Shown one piece after another: positions 1-8,480 of a stretch of DNA of 64,000 nt. The notes under the pieces are model-generated. The model saw only the letters and a program-made list of their open reading frames with translations, searched no databases and was not told the DNA's origin. The translations under genes were made by a program, and so were the position numbers. The stretch spans positions 62,001 to 126,000 of the forward strand of contig NZ_QGTR01000003.1 of NCBI RefSeq assembly GCF_003182275.1, in the 5' to 3' direction. Position 1 is the stretch's first letter, and each line of letters starts with the position of its first letter. The DNA comes from Hoeflea marina. Lineage in GTDB: Bacteria > Pseudomonadota > Alphaproteobacteria > Rhizobiales > Rhizobiaceae.

Positions 1-27
1 CGCAGCTGACTTCGGGCTTTTCGGCAT
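1..27 (-). CDS. possible start of a gene truncated by the window edge
   Basis: Read on the minus strand, an ATG at 27-25 is preceded by a purine-rich GGGGGAG stretch about seven bases upstream, a plausible ribosome binding site. Only nine codons (MPKSPKSAA) lie inside the window, so no function can be given. It would be the gene after galE in the same direction. It could equally be a chance ATG. Confidence 0.25.
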
Positions 28-133
28 CGGCGTCTCCCCCGCCCTTCGAGGGCCGCTGCCGCGGCCGTCCCCGGGATAGGGGTGAAAGGGCTGGTCGCGT
101 GGCCGCTTCAGGATGCAGAGCCGGCGGGCCCCG

Positions 134-1126
134 TCAGATCCGGTTGCGGCGCGTGAGACCGGCCTCCCAGGCGAGCGCGCTTTCGACGATTCCGTCGAGG
201 TCGTCGTGCTCGGGCACCCAGCCGAGAATCTCCCGGGCGCGGGTCGCGTCGGCCACCACGCTGACGGCATCGCCCGGTCGGCGGCCGGCCATGCGGATGT
301 CGAAATCCGCGCCGTGGGCGCGGCGGACGGCGTCGAGCACGTCGAGCACCGAATAGCCGCGGCCATAGCCGCAATTGGCCACCAGGCTATCGCCGCCGCC
401 GCGCAGATGGGCGAGCGCCCTGAGATGGGCGGCCACCAGGTCGGTGACGTGGATATAGTCGCGGACACAGGTGCCGTCGCGCGTCGGGTAATCGGTGCCG
501 AAGACATCGATGTGGCCGCGCTTGCCGAGCGCCGCCTCGGTGGCGGCCTTGATCAGATGAGTGGCGCCCCTGGTCGACTGGCCGGTGCGGCCGCGCGGAT
601 CGGCGCCGGCGACGTTGAAGTAACGCAGCGCGGCATAGCGGAGGTCGTGGGCGGCGGCGGCGTCGCGCAGCATCAGCTCGGTCATCAGCTTGGAGACGCC
701 ATAGGGCGATTCCGGCGCGAGCGCAGCGGTCTCGCTTACCGGCGCGTCGGTGGCAGGCGTGCCGTAGACGGCGGCGGTCGAGGAGAACACCAGATGCGGG
801 ACGCCGGTCTCCACCGCGGTGCGGATCAGCCCGAGCGAGTTGACGGTGTTGTTGTGATAGTAGCCGAGCGGATCGGAGACGGATTCGGGCACCACCACGG
901 AGCCGGCGAAATGGATGATGGCGTCGACGCCGTGATCGCGGATCACCGCGCCCAGCGCCGCCGTGTCGGCGATGTCGGCGCGGATGAACCTCGCCTCCGG
1001 CGCCACCGCCCATTCGAAGCCTGTCGACAGCCTGTCGACCACCACCACGTCCTCGCCGGCATCGACGAGCGCCCAGACCATGTGGGAGCCGATATAGCCG
1101 GCGCCGCCGGTCACCAATACGCTCAT
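134..1126 (-). CDS. galE: UDP-glucose 4-epimerase GalE
   Basis: This 330-residue protein has the usual GalE length. It interconverts UDP-glucose and UDP-galactose in the cytoplasm with bound NAD, feeding galactose use and surface polysaccharide synthesis. The N-terminal Rossmann motif TGGAGYIG is at residues 6-13, the SST motif at 115-117, and the catalytic Tyr142-x-x-x-Lys146 pair lies in SPYGVSK. The RYFNVAGADP stretch is also typical of the family. The ATG is preceded by GGAGG eight bases upstream, which supports this start. The gene is followed about 100 bases later by a possible further gene in the same direction. A related NDP-sugar epimerase cannot be fully excluded, but the match to GalE is strong throughout. 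Confidence 0.93.
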   Translation of the reverse strand: MSVLVTGGAGYIGSHMVWALVDAGEDVVVVDRLSTGFEWAVAPEARFIRADIADTAALGAVIRDHGVDAIIHFAGSVVVPESVSDPLGYYHNNTVNSLGLIRTAVETGVPHLVFSSTAAVYGTPATDAPVSETAALAPESPYGVSKLMTELMLRDAAAAHDLRYAALRYFNVAGADPRGRTGQSTRGATHLIKAATEAALGKRGHIDVFGTDYPTRDGTCVRDYIHVTDLVAAHLRALAHLRGGGDSLVANCGYGRGYSVLDVLDAVRRAHGADFDIRMAGRRPGDAVSVVADATRAREILGWVPEHDDLDGIVESALAWEAGLTRRNRI

Positions 1127-1192
1127 TGCCCGATCCTCCGTCCGATCACGACCGGATCATGGCCGAAAAAGCTTCCCAATCCCTCAACGGCG

Positions 1193-2359
1193 CTACAGCG
1201 CGGAAATATGCCGGGCGAGCCGTGCTGCGGCCTCCTCCACCTGGTCGAGCCGCCTGAGGAAGCAGGCGCGCAGGAACAGTTCGCCGCCCTTGCCGAAGGC
1301 GGTGCCGGGCGCCAGGCCGACATCGGCGCCGTCAACGATGGCCTTGGCCGCCGCCATCGAATCGGTGATGCCGTCAACGCGGAAGAAGGCATAGAAGGCG
1401 CCGTCGGGCTTGGACATCACCACCCGGTTGGTGGCCGCCAGCGCGTCGCAGAACAGGTCGCGCGCCGCCGTCGCCTGGCGCACCTGCGCCTCGACGAACG
1501 CCTCGCCCTGCTCGAGGGCCGCAACCGCGCCCTTCTGCATGAACTGGGCCACGCCGGAGGTCTGGTACTGCACCGAGTTCTCGAGCACCTGGGCGAGTTG
1601 CGGCGGGGCGACGATCCAGCCGACGCGCCAGCCGGTCATGGCCCAGTTCTTGGAGAACGAATTGACGTAGAGGATGAGGTCGTCATCTTCGGACACGTCC
1701 AGGAAGGACGGCGCCCGGCCCCCCTTGTAGTAGAACCGCGAATAGATCTCGTCGGCGATGATCCACAGCCCGTGGCGGCGGGCGAGATCGAGAATGGCGG
1801 CAAGATCCTCGCGCGTCGCCGTCCAGCCGGTCGGGTTGGAGGGCGAATTGAGGAAGATGGCGCGGGTGCGCGGCGTGATGGCGGCCGCGATGCGATCGGG
1901 ATCGATGGTCCAGCGGCCGGCGCCATGGTCCAGCGGCACCGAAACCGGCACCCCGCCCGACATCGCCAGGGCGGCGGCCAGGTTGGGCCAGGCGGGCGTG
2001 ATCTCGATGATCTCGTCGCCGGGATCGGTCACCGCCTCGATGGCGATCTTGATCGCCTGCATGCCCGAAGCGGTGACGCAGAAGGCGTCGATCGGCAGCC
2101 GGCGATCGAAATGCCGGGCATAATAGTCGCTGAGCGCCTGGCGCAGTTCGGGAATGCCGCGCTGCCAGGTGTAGAAGGTCTCGCCCGCCAGCAGCGCCTC
2201 GGAAGCGGCGCGGGTGATGAAATCGGGCGTGGCCAGGTCGCCCTCCCCGGCCCAGAGCGGGATGAGTCCCGGCTTCAGCCTGCCATGATTGATGACGGCG
2301 ACGATGCCGCTCTCGGGGGCCTCGATGGCGCGGCGGCTGAGATGGGTGACAGGCGACAT
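1193..2359 (-). CDS. pyridoxal-phosphate-dependent class I/II aminotransferase
   Basis: The product is a 388-residue fold-type I aminotransferase. Lys237 in the SFSKNWAMTGWRVGW block is the expected Schiff-base lysine for PLP, and NSPSNPTGW and DEIYSRFYY are the usual substrate and cofactor motifs. Substrate specificity cannot be read from the sequence; the family covers aspartate, aromatic and other amino acids. An upstream in-frame ATG at 2407 exists, but the ATG at 2359 has GGAG eight bases upstream and begins at the conserved MSPVTHLSRRAIEAPESG start, so I prefer it. It lies between mscL and galE on the same strand, 66 bases before galE, and may share a transcript with it. Confidence 0.88.
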   Translation of the reverse strand: MSPVTHLSRRAIEAPESGIVAVINHGRLKPGLIPLWAGEGDLATPDFITRAASEALLAGETFYTWQRGIPELRQALSDYYARHFDRRLPIDAFCVTASGMQAIKIAIEAVTDPGDEIIEITPAWPNLAAALAMSGGVPVSVPLDHGAGRWTIDPDRIAAAITPRTRAIFLNSPSNPTGWTATREDLAAILDLARRHGLWIIADEIYSRFYYKGGRAPSFLDVSEDDDLILYVNSFSKNWAMTGWRVGWIVAPPQLAQVLENSVQYQTSGVAQFMQKGAVAALEQGEAFVEAQVRQATAARDLFCDALAATNRVVMSKPDGAFYAFFRVDGITDSMAAAKAIVDGADVGLAPGTAFGKGGELFLRACFLRRLDQVEEAAARLARHISAL

Positions 2360-2450
2360 GGCGATCTCCGTTTCGATCCCCGTCCGTAGCCCAAAATCCG
2401 GCCGCATGCACGTCAGCAGAGGTGATGATTCGATCGATTTCCGTCATGAA

Positions 2451-2472
2451 GATCCGGGCCGATGCCCGGATC
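2451..2472 (-). terminator. perfect hairpin downstream of mscL
   Basis: GATCCGGGC and GCCCGGATC form a perfect 9 bp stem with a four-base CGAT loop, 54 bases past the mscL stop codon on the minus strand. There is no clear U-tract, so it may be a weak intrinsic terminator or a 3' stabilising stem. Further GC-rich inverted repeats lie between it and the mscL stop. Confidence 0.45.
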
Positions 2473-2525
2473 ATCCGTGCGGCATCCGGGCGCCGGGCCG
2501 GGAGGCGCGGCGCCGGGCCGGCAGC

Positions 2526-2939
2526 CTACTTCTTGAGCAGATCGCGGATCTCGGTCAGCAGCGCGATGTCGGCGGGCGGCGCCACCGGCGCGGAGGGCTT
2601 CTCGACTTCCTTGGTGCGAAGCGAATTGACGCCCTTGACCATGAGGAAGATGATCCAGGCAAGGATGAGGAAATTGATCAGCACCGTGAAGAAATTGCCG
2701 TAGGCGAGAACCGCGCCCTGTTCGCGGGCCGCGTCGAGCGTCGTCGCCGTCACACCGCCGGCAAGCGGAATGAAGAAATTGGAAAAGTCGATGCCGCCGA
2801 AGATGGCGCCGACGACCGGCATGATGATGTCGTTGACCAGCGATGTGACGATGAGGCCGAACGCCCCGCCGATGATCACGCCGACGGCGAGGTCCATCAC
2901 ATTGCCTTTGGAAATGAAAGCCTTGAACTCGTTGAGCAT
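2526..2939 (-). CDS. mscL: large-conductance mechanosensitive channel MscL
   Basis: This 137-residue inner-membrane protein is the pentameric channel that opens on membrane tension and releases solutes during hypo-osmotic shock. The signature start [21 protein letters not shown] and the first transmembrane helix are at residues 1-40. A periplasmic loop and a second helix ([14 protein letters not shown]) follow, then a short charged C-terminal bundle ending in EIRDLLKK. Longer in-frame starts exist upstream, but the ATG at 2939 has GGAGG about eight bases before it and gives the family length. It is divergent from the large sensor kinase gene, with a repeat element between them. Confidence 0.95.
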   Translation of the reverse strand: MLNEFKAFISKGNVMDLAVGVIIGGAFGLIVTSLVNDIIMPVVGAIFGGIDFSNFFIPLAGGVTATTLDAAREQGAVLAYGNFFTVLINFLILAWIIFLMVKGVNSLRTKEVEKPSAPVAPPADIALLTEIRDLLKK

Positions 2940-3072
2940 GCGTTGCCTCCGTCGTGCGCGCGTCGTCATCGGACAATCCCCCCGCGCCGTGCGCCCCGCG
3001 GACCGATTGTGAGGGTGGTATAGCATGGCCCCGCGGGCCGCCGGAAGCAACGGCCCTCCTTTATGCCCAGAT

Positions 3073-3147
3073 TGATGTGCTTGCGCCCCTTGTCTTTGCA
3101 TGCGTGGTCCCGAAGCCGCAGGACACTTCCGGCCGACATGCATTAGG
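3073..3147 (+). repeat. RIME1-like repeat, partial copy 1
   Basis: This is a truncated copy of the double-palindrome element also seen near 13.4, 21.1 and 43.8 kb. It keeps the second arm of the first palindrome (GATGTGCTT) and the whole second palindrome, from GCATGCGTGGTCCCGAAGCC to CCGGCCGACATGCATTAG. The left half of the first palindrome is missing. It lies between the divergent mscL and sensor kinase genes. Confidence 0.7.
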
Positions 3148-3236
3148 CGGAAAGTTCAATCGCGCCCGGCTTGTGCAGGCCACCGATACGGCTATTGTCT
3201 CAGCGCGTATCCGGGGATGGTTGGATGGAGGGAACT

Positions 3237-6200
3237 ATGCTGCCGGGCTGGCTGGTTTTCACATCGGCGCTGTTCTACCTGCTCATGCTGTTTGCGATCG
3301 CCACCTATGGCGACCGCTCGGCGCACCAGCGCCGGCGGCAGACCGCCGGACGGCCGATCATCTATGCGCTGAGCCTGGCGATCTACTGCACCTCGTGGAC
3401 CTATTTCGGCGGCGTGGGCCTGGCCGCCTCGCGCGGGATGGAATTCATCGCCATCTATATCGGTCCCGTGCTGATGTTCACCTTCGGCATGCCGGTGATC
3501 CGGCGCATCGTCAATCTCGCCAAGGCCGAGAAGATCACCTCGATCGCCGACTTCATGGCCGCCCGCTACGGCAAGAATCCGCTGGTGGCCGCCCTGGTGG
3601 CGCTGATCGCCGTCATCGGCACGATCCCCTACATCGCCCTGCAGCTCAAGGCGGTGTCGATTTCGGTGGCCGCCATGATCGATGTCGAACAACTGGCGCG
3701 AATGACCCACTCGCTGTTCCTGTCCGACATCTCGTTCTTCGTCACGCTGGTGCTCGCCGCCTTCGCGATGATCTTCGGCACCCGCCACACCGACGCCACC
3801 GAGCACCAGGACGGGCTCATTCTCGCCATCGCGATGGAATCCGTGGTCAAGCTGGTGGCCATCACCATGGTCGGCATTTCGGTGGTGTTCGTCTTCTTCG
3901 ACGGCCCCGGCGACCTCATGCGCGCCTCCTACGACAGCGTGCAGGTGATGCAGGCGCTGACCTACCAGACGCCGCCGGCGCGCTGGTTCCTGCTCATCGG
4001 CCTGTCGGCCATCGCCATCATCCTCCTGCCGCGGCAATTCCACGTCACCGTGGTGGAGAACCGCACGCCCAGCGAACTGCAGATGGCGCGCTGGCTGCTG
4101 CCGCTCTACCTGGTGGCCATCAATCTGTTCGTGATGCCGGTGGCCATCGCCGGCATCCTGCAGTTCGGCCCCGGCGCGGTCAGCGATCTGTTCGTGCTGT
4201 CGCTGCCGATGGTCAACGGCATGCCGCTCCTGACCCTTATCGCCTTCATCGGCGGGTTCTCGGCCGCCACCGCCATGGTCATCGTCGCCTCGGTGGCCAT
4301 CTCCATCATGGTGTCCAACGACATCATCGTGCCGGTGGTGCTGAGGCGGCGCGACCGGCGCAGCACCGGCGGCGACTTCTCCCGCACGATCCTCAGGATC
4401 CGGCGCACGGCCATCGTCGGCATCCTGTTGCTGGGCTTCGCCTACTACCGGGCGGCCGACATCAATGCCGGCCTGGCCTCGATCGGACTGCTGTCATTCG
4501 CGGCCATCGCGCAGCTGGCCCCGGCCTTCTTCGGCGGCCTGTTCTGGCGCCAGGCCAATGCGCGCGGCGCCATCGCCGGCCTCTCGGGCGGCATCATCGT
4601 CTGGGGCTACATGCTTCTCGTGCCGAGCCTCGGCGGCCCCGACAATTCCGCGGTGGCGGCGACCGTGCTCGAATTCGCCGTCCCGGGCTTCCGGACGCTG
4701 ACCGGACCCGAGCCGGACGCGCTGTTCAACTCGGTGCTGCTCAGCCTCATCATCAACTGCCTGCTCTATGTCGTGGGCTCGATGTCGCGGCGGCCGAAGT
4801 CGATCGAGCGGATCCAGGCCGCGGCCTTCATCCCGCAGGGCCGTCGCGCCATCGAATCGGGCCGCAGCTGGAAGACCAAGGTGACCGTCAGCGACCTCAA
4901 GCAGACCATCAGCCGCTATCTCGGACATGAACGCACCGACCGGTCGTTCCATTCCTACGAGCGCTCCGTCGGCCGCTGGATCAACGACCAGGACCAGGCC
5001 GACATGGGGCTGCTGCGGTTTGCCGAACAGCTGCTCGGCAGCGCCATCGGCTCGTCCTCGGCACGCCTGGTGCTGTCGCTGCTGTTCGAGCGCGCCGATG
5101 AAATGCCCGGCGACACCGCCCGGCTTCTCGACGAGGCGTCCGAGGCGCTGCAGTACAACCGCGACCTGCTGCAGACGGCGCTCGGCCAGATGGACCAGGG
5201 CATCACGGTGTTCGACAACACCAACCGGCTGACCGTCTGGAACAAGCGCTTCCGCGCGCTGCTCGACCTGCCCGAACAGGTGGGCCAGGTCGGCTTCTCG
5301 CTGGAAAGCATCCTGGCAATCCTGACCAGCCGCGGTGACCTGACCAAGGAGGAGGAGCGCGACGTCCTCGACCGGTTCCTGACGATGGACCGTCCCTTCT
5401 CCCTAACCGTCGGGCGCGAGCGCCGGATCATCGAAATCCGGTCCAATCCGATGCCCGACAGCGGCTTCGTCACCACCTATGCCGACATCACCGAACGGGT
5501 GACCGCCGACATGGCGCTCAAGCAGGCCAACGAGACGCTCGAACAGCGCGTGGACCAGCGCACCGCGGAGCTGACGCGGGTCAACCGCGAGCTGGAAAAG
5601 GCCCAGCTCGCGGCGGAGGACGCCAATATCGGCAAGACCCGCTTTCTTGCCGCCGCCGGGCACGACATCCTGCAGCCGCTGAATGCGGCGCGGCTGTATT
5701 CCTCGACGCTCGTCGAACGGCTTGGCGATTCGGCGGACATGGAACTGGTGCGCAACATCGATTCCTCGCTGGAATCGGTGGAGGCAATCCTTGGCGCCGT
5801 TCTCGACATCTCGCGGCTCGACACCGGCGCGATGAAGCCGCAGATGACGAGCTTCCCGCTCAACGACCTGCTCCGGCGCATCGCCACCGACTTTGCACCG
5901 ATCGCGCTCGAACGGAACCTGCGGTTCACGGTGATGCCGACGAGCGTCTTCGTGCGCACCGACCCCAACCTGCTGCGGCGGCTGGTGCAGAACCTGGTGT
6001 CCAACGCGATCAAGTACACCCGCGAGGGGCGGGTGCTCATCGGCGTGCGGCGGCGCGGCAGCAAGGTTCTCATCCAGGTCCTCGACACCGGCATCGGCAT
6101 ACCGCCGTCGAAGTTCCGCACCGTGTTCAAGGAATTTACCCGGCTCGACGAGGGCGCGCGCACCGCGGCAGGCCTCGGCCTCGGCCTGTCGATCGTCGAC

Positions 6201-6737
6201 CGCATCGCCCGCGTGCTCAAGCACAGCGTCGACATCTACTCGAAGGCCGGCAAAGGCACCGAATTCCGGGTCGAGGTGCCGATCGAGACCAATATCCAGC
6301 GGCTGCAGTCAGGACCCAAGAAGTCCGGGCGGGACATGGCCAGCGCCAACCTGCAGGGGCTGCGCGTGCTGTGCATCGACAACGAGCCCAAGATCCTTGA
6401 AGGCATGACGCTGCTGCTCGGCGGCTGGGGATGCACCGTGATCGTCGCGGGGTCGGTCGCCGCAAGCCTGGAGATCGTCGCCGTCCAGGATGCTCCGGAC
6501 GTGATCCTGGCAGACTATCACCTGGACGACGGCTTCGGCATCGACGCCATCCTCGAACTGAGGAAGCTCTGGCACAGCGACATCGCGGCCCTGCTGGTGA
6601 CCGCCGACCGGACGCCGGAGGTGCGCACGCTGGCCGAATCGGAGCGGATCGCGGTGCAGAACAAGCCGATCAAGCCGGCGGCGCTGCGCGCCTTCCTCAA
6701 CCAGATCGCGGTGATCAAGCGCGCGGCGGCCGAATAG
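3237..6737 (+). CDS. SSS-family transporter-like hybrid sensor histidine kinase (SSS-PAS-HisKA-HATPase-REC)
   Basis: This 1166-residue inner-membrane protein joins a sodium:solute-symporter-like membrane domain (about residues 5-530, a dozen or more hydrophobic helices) to a signalling module. A PAS domain (about 650-755) and a short coiled coil come next. The HisKA domain has phospho-acceptor His809 in AAAGHDILQPLNAAR, followed by a HATPase domain with N-box NLVSNAIKYT (about 919) and G-boxes DTGIGIP and GLGLGLSIV. A receiver domain closes the protein, with Asp1093 in LADYHLDDG. Such proteins are thought to sense a solute, or its transport, and pass phosphate to a regulator; the solute here is unknown. 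ATG 3237 has GGAGGG four to five bases upstream. A LuxR-type response regulator lies tail to tail 14 bases downstream and is the obvious partner. Confidence 0.88.
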   Translation: MLPGWLVFTSALFYLLMLFAIATYGDRSAHQRRRQTAGRPIIYALSLAIYCTSWTYFGGVGLAASRGMEFIAIYIGPVLMFTFGMPVIRRIVNLAKAEKITSIADFMAARYGKNPLVAALVALIAVIGTIPYIALQLKAVSISVAAMIDVEQLARMTHSLFLSDISFFVTLVLAAFAMIFGTRHTDATEHQDGLILAIAMESVVKLVAITMVGISVVFVFFDGPGDLMRASYDSVQVMQALTYQTPPARWFLLIGLSAIAIILLPRQFHVTVVENRTPSELQMARWLLPLYLVAINLFVMPVAIAGILQFGPGAVSDLFVLSLPMVNGMPLLTLIAFIGGFSAATAMVIVASVAISIMVSNDIIVPVVLRRRDRRSTGGDFSRTILRIRRTAIVGILLLGFAYYRAADINAGLASIGLLSFAAIAQLAPAFFGGLFWRQANARGAIAGLSGGIIVWGYMLLVPSLGGPDNSAVAATVLEFAVPGFRTLTGPEPDALFNSVLLSLIINCLLYVVGSMSRRPKSIERIQAAAFIPQGRRAIESGRSWKTKVTVSDLKQTISRYLGHERTDRSFHSYERSVGRWINDQDQADMGLLRFAEQLLGSAIGSSSARLVLSLLFERADEMPGDTARLLDEASEALQYNRDLLQTALGQMDQGITVFDNTNRLTVWNKRFRALLDLPEQVGQVGFSLESILAILTSRGDLTKEEERDVLDRFLTMDRPFSLTVGRERRIIEIRSNPMPDSGFVTTYADITERVTADMALKQANETLEQRVDQRTAELTRVNRELEKAQLAAEDANIGKTRFLAAAGHDILQPLNAARLYSSTLVERLGDSADMELVRNIDSSLESVEAILGAVLDISRLDTGAMKPQMTSFPLNDLLRRIATDFAPIALERNLRFTVMPTSVFVRTDPNLLRRLVQNLVSNAIKYTREGRVLIGVRRRGSKVLIQVLDTGIGIPPSKFRTVFKEFTRLDEGARTAAGLGLGLSIVDRIARVLKHSVDIYSKAGKGTEFRVEVPIETNIQRLQSGPKKSGRDMASANLQGLRVLCIDNEPKILEGMTLLLGGWGCTVIVAGSVAASLEIVAVQDAPDVILADYHLDDGFGIDAILELRKLWHSDIAALLVTADRTPEVRTLAESERIAVQNKPIKPAALRAFLNQIAVIKRAAAE

Positions 6738-6751
6738 GGCGCACTGCCCCG

Positions 6752-7408
6752 TCAGCCGGGCTGATGCAGCACCTCGGCGCCGATCTTGGACAGCTGGATG
6801 ACCGCCTGGGTGCGGCTGTCGACGCCAAGCTTCTGCAACACCGCCGAGACGTGGGCCTTGATGGTGGCTTCCGAAACGCTGAGCTCATAGGCGATCTGCT
6901 TGTTGAGCAGGCCTTCGGCCAGCATGCCGAGCACGCGGCCCTGCTGCGGCGTCAGCGTCTGGATCCGGGCGATCAGCGCCCCGATCTCGGGATCATGTTC
7001 TGAGCCGAGGTCGATGTCGCCGGGCGTCCATATGCCGCCGTCGAGCACCGCGCGGATGCCCTCGCGGATCTGTTCGATGCTCGCGGACTTGGAAATGAAG
7101 CCCGACGCGCCGAGCTCGAGAGCGCGGCGGATCGTGGTCGGGTCGTCGGTTGCCGAGACAACGACGACCGGCAGGCTGGGGAACTCCGCCCGGAAGGCGA
7201 TCAGCCCCGACAGACCGGACACGCCCGGCATGGTGAGATCGAGCAGGATCAGGTCGGCGTCGGAGTTCAGCCCGGCCTGCCTGCGGGCCGTATCAAGGTC
7301 GCCCGCCTCGACGATGACCGTGTCGGTGGCAATTCCGGACAAGGCCTGCCGCATGGCACCGCGAAACAGCGGATGATCGTCTGCGATGATGAATGTGAGT
7401 TGCCCCAT
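6752..7408 (-). CDS. LuxR/NarL-family response regulator
   Basis: The 218-residue protein has an N-terminal receiver domain with acidic pocket Asp10-Asp11 and phospho-acceptor Asp57 in LILLDLTMPG. The C-terminal LuxR-type helix-turn-helix begins TPQQGRVLGMLAEGLLNKQIAYELSVSEATIKAHV. It is a cytoplasmic transcription factor activated by phosphorylation. The ATG at 7408 has GGAGGGGG about nine bases upstream and starts the receiver domain exactly, so longer upstream starts are rejected. It is convergent with the hybrid kinase at 3237-6737, with only 14 bases between their stops, which suggests a cognate pair. Target genes are not visible from the sequence. Confidence 0.88.
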   Translation of the reverse strand: MGQLTFIIADDHPLFRGAMRQALSGIATDTVIVEAGDLDTARRQAGLNSDADLILLDLTMPGVSGLSGLIAFRAEFPSLPVVVVSATDDPTTIRRALELGASGFISKSASIEQIREGIRAVLDGGIWTPGDIDLGSEHDPEIGALIARIQTLTPQQGRVLGMLAEGLLNKQIAYELSVSEATIKAHVSAVLQKLGVDSRTQAVIQLSKIGAEVLHQPG

Positions 7409-7559
7409 GCAGTATTTCCCCCTCCAGAGGCCCGGCAGCAAGACCGGCAATCTGTCGCGCCTCACTGTAGCGGGACGCGGAGCGGTGATGCAAGAGAGCT
7501 GCGCAAGCATGGGGCTGCCGGGCAACGACCCGCGCGACCGCCGCGGAGGAAGAAGCCGA

Positions 7560-8024
7560 TCAGGTGCGGTCGGGCGCCGGCTCCGCGCCGCCGTCCCGCC
7601 TCTCGCGGTCCGTGCGCAGCTCGTCGATCATCCCGAAGAAGCCGCGCATCATCTTCTCCATCACGCCGAGGGTGCGCTCGATCTCCGCATCATCGGGAAG
7701 CGCGCGGTCGGGCGGCGCGATCATCGGCGACTGCCGGCCGTCAATATCGGCCAGCGCCTCCAGTGCGGCAACCCTGCCCGACAGGCTGGCGAACTGCTCC
7801 TCGAAGGCACGGCGCTCGTCGGCCGCCATGCGGCAGACGATCCCGCCCTCCGCCTCTGTGCAGAGCGACATCTCACCCGTCTGTGTATCCAGGCGGACAA
7901 AGCCGTTTTCGGTCTTTTGCATCGTGAAGCGGTTTGCTAATCCATCCTGCGCCAGCGTGGGCCCCGCGGCGAGGAGCAGGGCGAGCAACAGGGCAAGGGA
8001 TACGGGCAATCGGACGGACGTCAT
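7560..8024 (-). CDS. small exported protein of unknown function
   Basis: I do not recognise a named family for this 154-residue protein. It begins with a clear Sec signal peptide (MTSVRLPVSLALLLALLLAAGPTLAQ, cleavage after residue 26 or so). The next segment, KTENGFVRLDTQTGEMSLCTEAEGGIVCRMAADERRAFE, carries two cysteines that could form a disulphide. A helical region and an acidic tail follow. AAGGAG lies six to seven bases before the ATG at 8024. A much longer in-frame reading reaches 8456 but overlaps the divergent DUF952 gene and lacks a site, so it is rejected. It is likely periplasmic. Confidence 0.7.
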   Translation of the reverse strand: MTSVRLPVSLALLLALLLAAGPTLAQDGLANRFTMQKTENGFVRLDTQTGEMSLCTEAEGGIVCRMAADERRAFEEQFASLSGRVAALEALADIDGRQSPMIAPPDRALPDDAEIERTLGVMEKMMRGFFGMIDELRTDRERRDGGAEPAPDRT

Positions 8025-8132
8025 GGCTGATCTCCTTTTGCATTCCCGATAGCAGACAATCATGCCAAAACTGCGAAACCCCATCCTGTCACAGGAGCGG
8101 CAGCAGTCAAACCGGAAGGCGGGCAGACTACA

Positions 8133-8480
8133 TTGAACACGACCATCTACAAAATTGCGCCGGAACCGCTGTGGCGGGAAGCCGAATCTCGGGGGCGCTT
8201 CGAGGGCGCCCCGATCGATCTGGCAGACGGATTCATTCATTTCTCCACCCGCGACCAGGCAGAGACGACGGCGCGGCTGCATTTCGCAGGTCAGGACAAG
8301 CTGGTGCTGGTGGCCGTGGATGCCGGGCTTCTCGGCGACAAGCTGGTCTACGAGCCCTCGCGCGGCGGCGACCTGTTTCCGCACCTGTTCGCCATGCTGG
8401 AGCTGTCGGCGGTCAAGTGGGTCAGGCCGCTGCCTCTGGGCGAAGACGGGTTGCACCGGTTTCCGGACATGGAGGCATGA
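8133..8480 (+). CDS. DUF952 domain protein
   Basis: This 115-residue protein matches the DUF952 family over its whole length: IYKI at the start, the GFIHFSTRDQ block near residue 34, VDAGLLGDKLVYEPSRGGDLFPHLFA in the middle and HRFPD at the end. The family is small and cytoplasmic with no settled biochemical role; a glutathione-S-transferase-adjacent or ADP-ribosyl-related function has been discussed but is not shown here. The start is a TTG codon with a weak GGAAGG upstream; no ATG is available in frame. Its stop overlaps the pyrD start as ATGA, so the two are translationally coupled. Confidence 0.8.
   Translation: MNTTIYKIAPEPLWREAESRGRFEGAPIDLADGFIHFSTRDQAETTARLHFAGQDKLVLVAVDAGLLGDKLVYEPSRGGDLFPHLFAMLELSAVKWVRPLPLGEDGLHRFPDMEA

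Noticed and set aside
113-2389. Long plus-strand open frame over galE and the aminotransferase
   Set aside because: It is the antisense of two well-supported genes and shows only GC-rich, low-complexity sequence.
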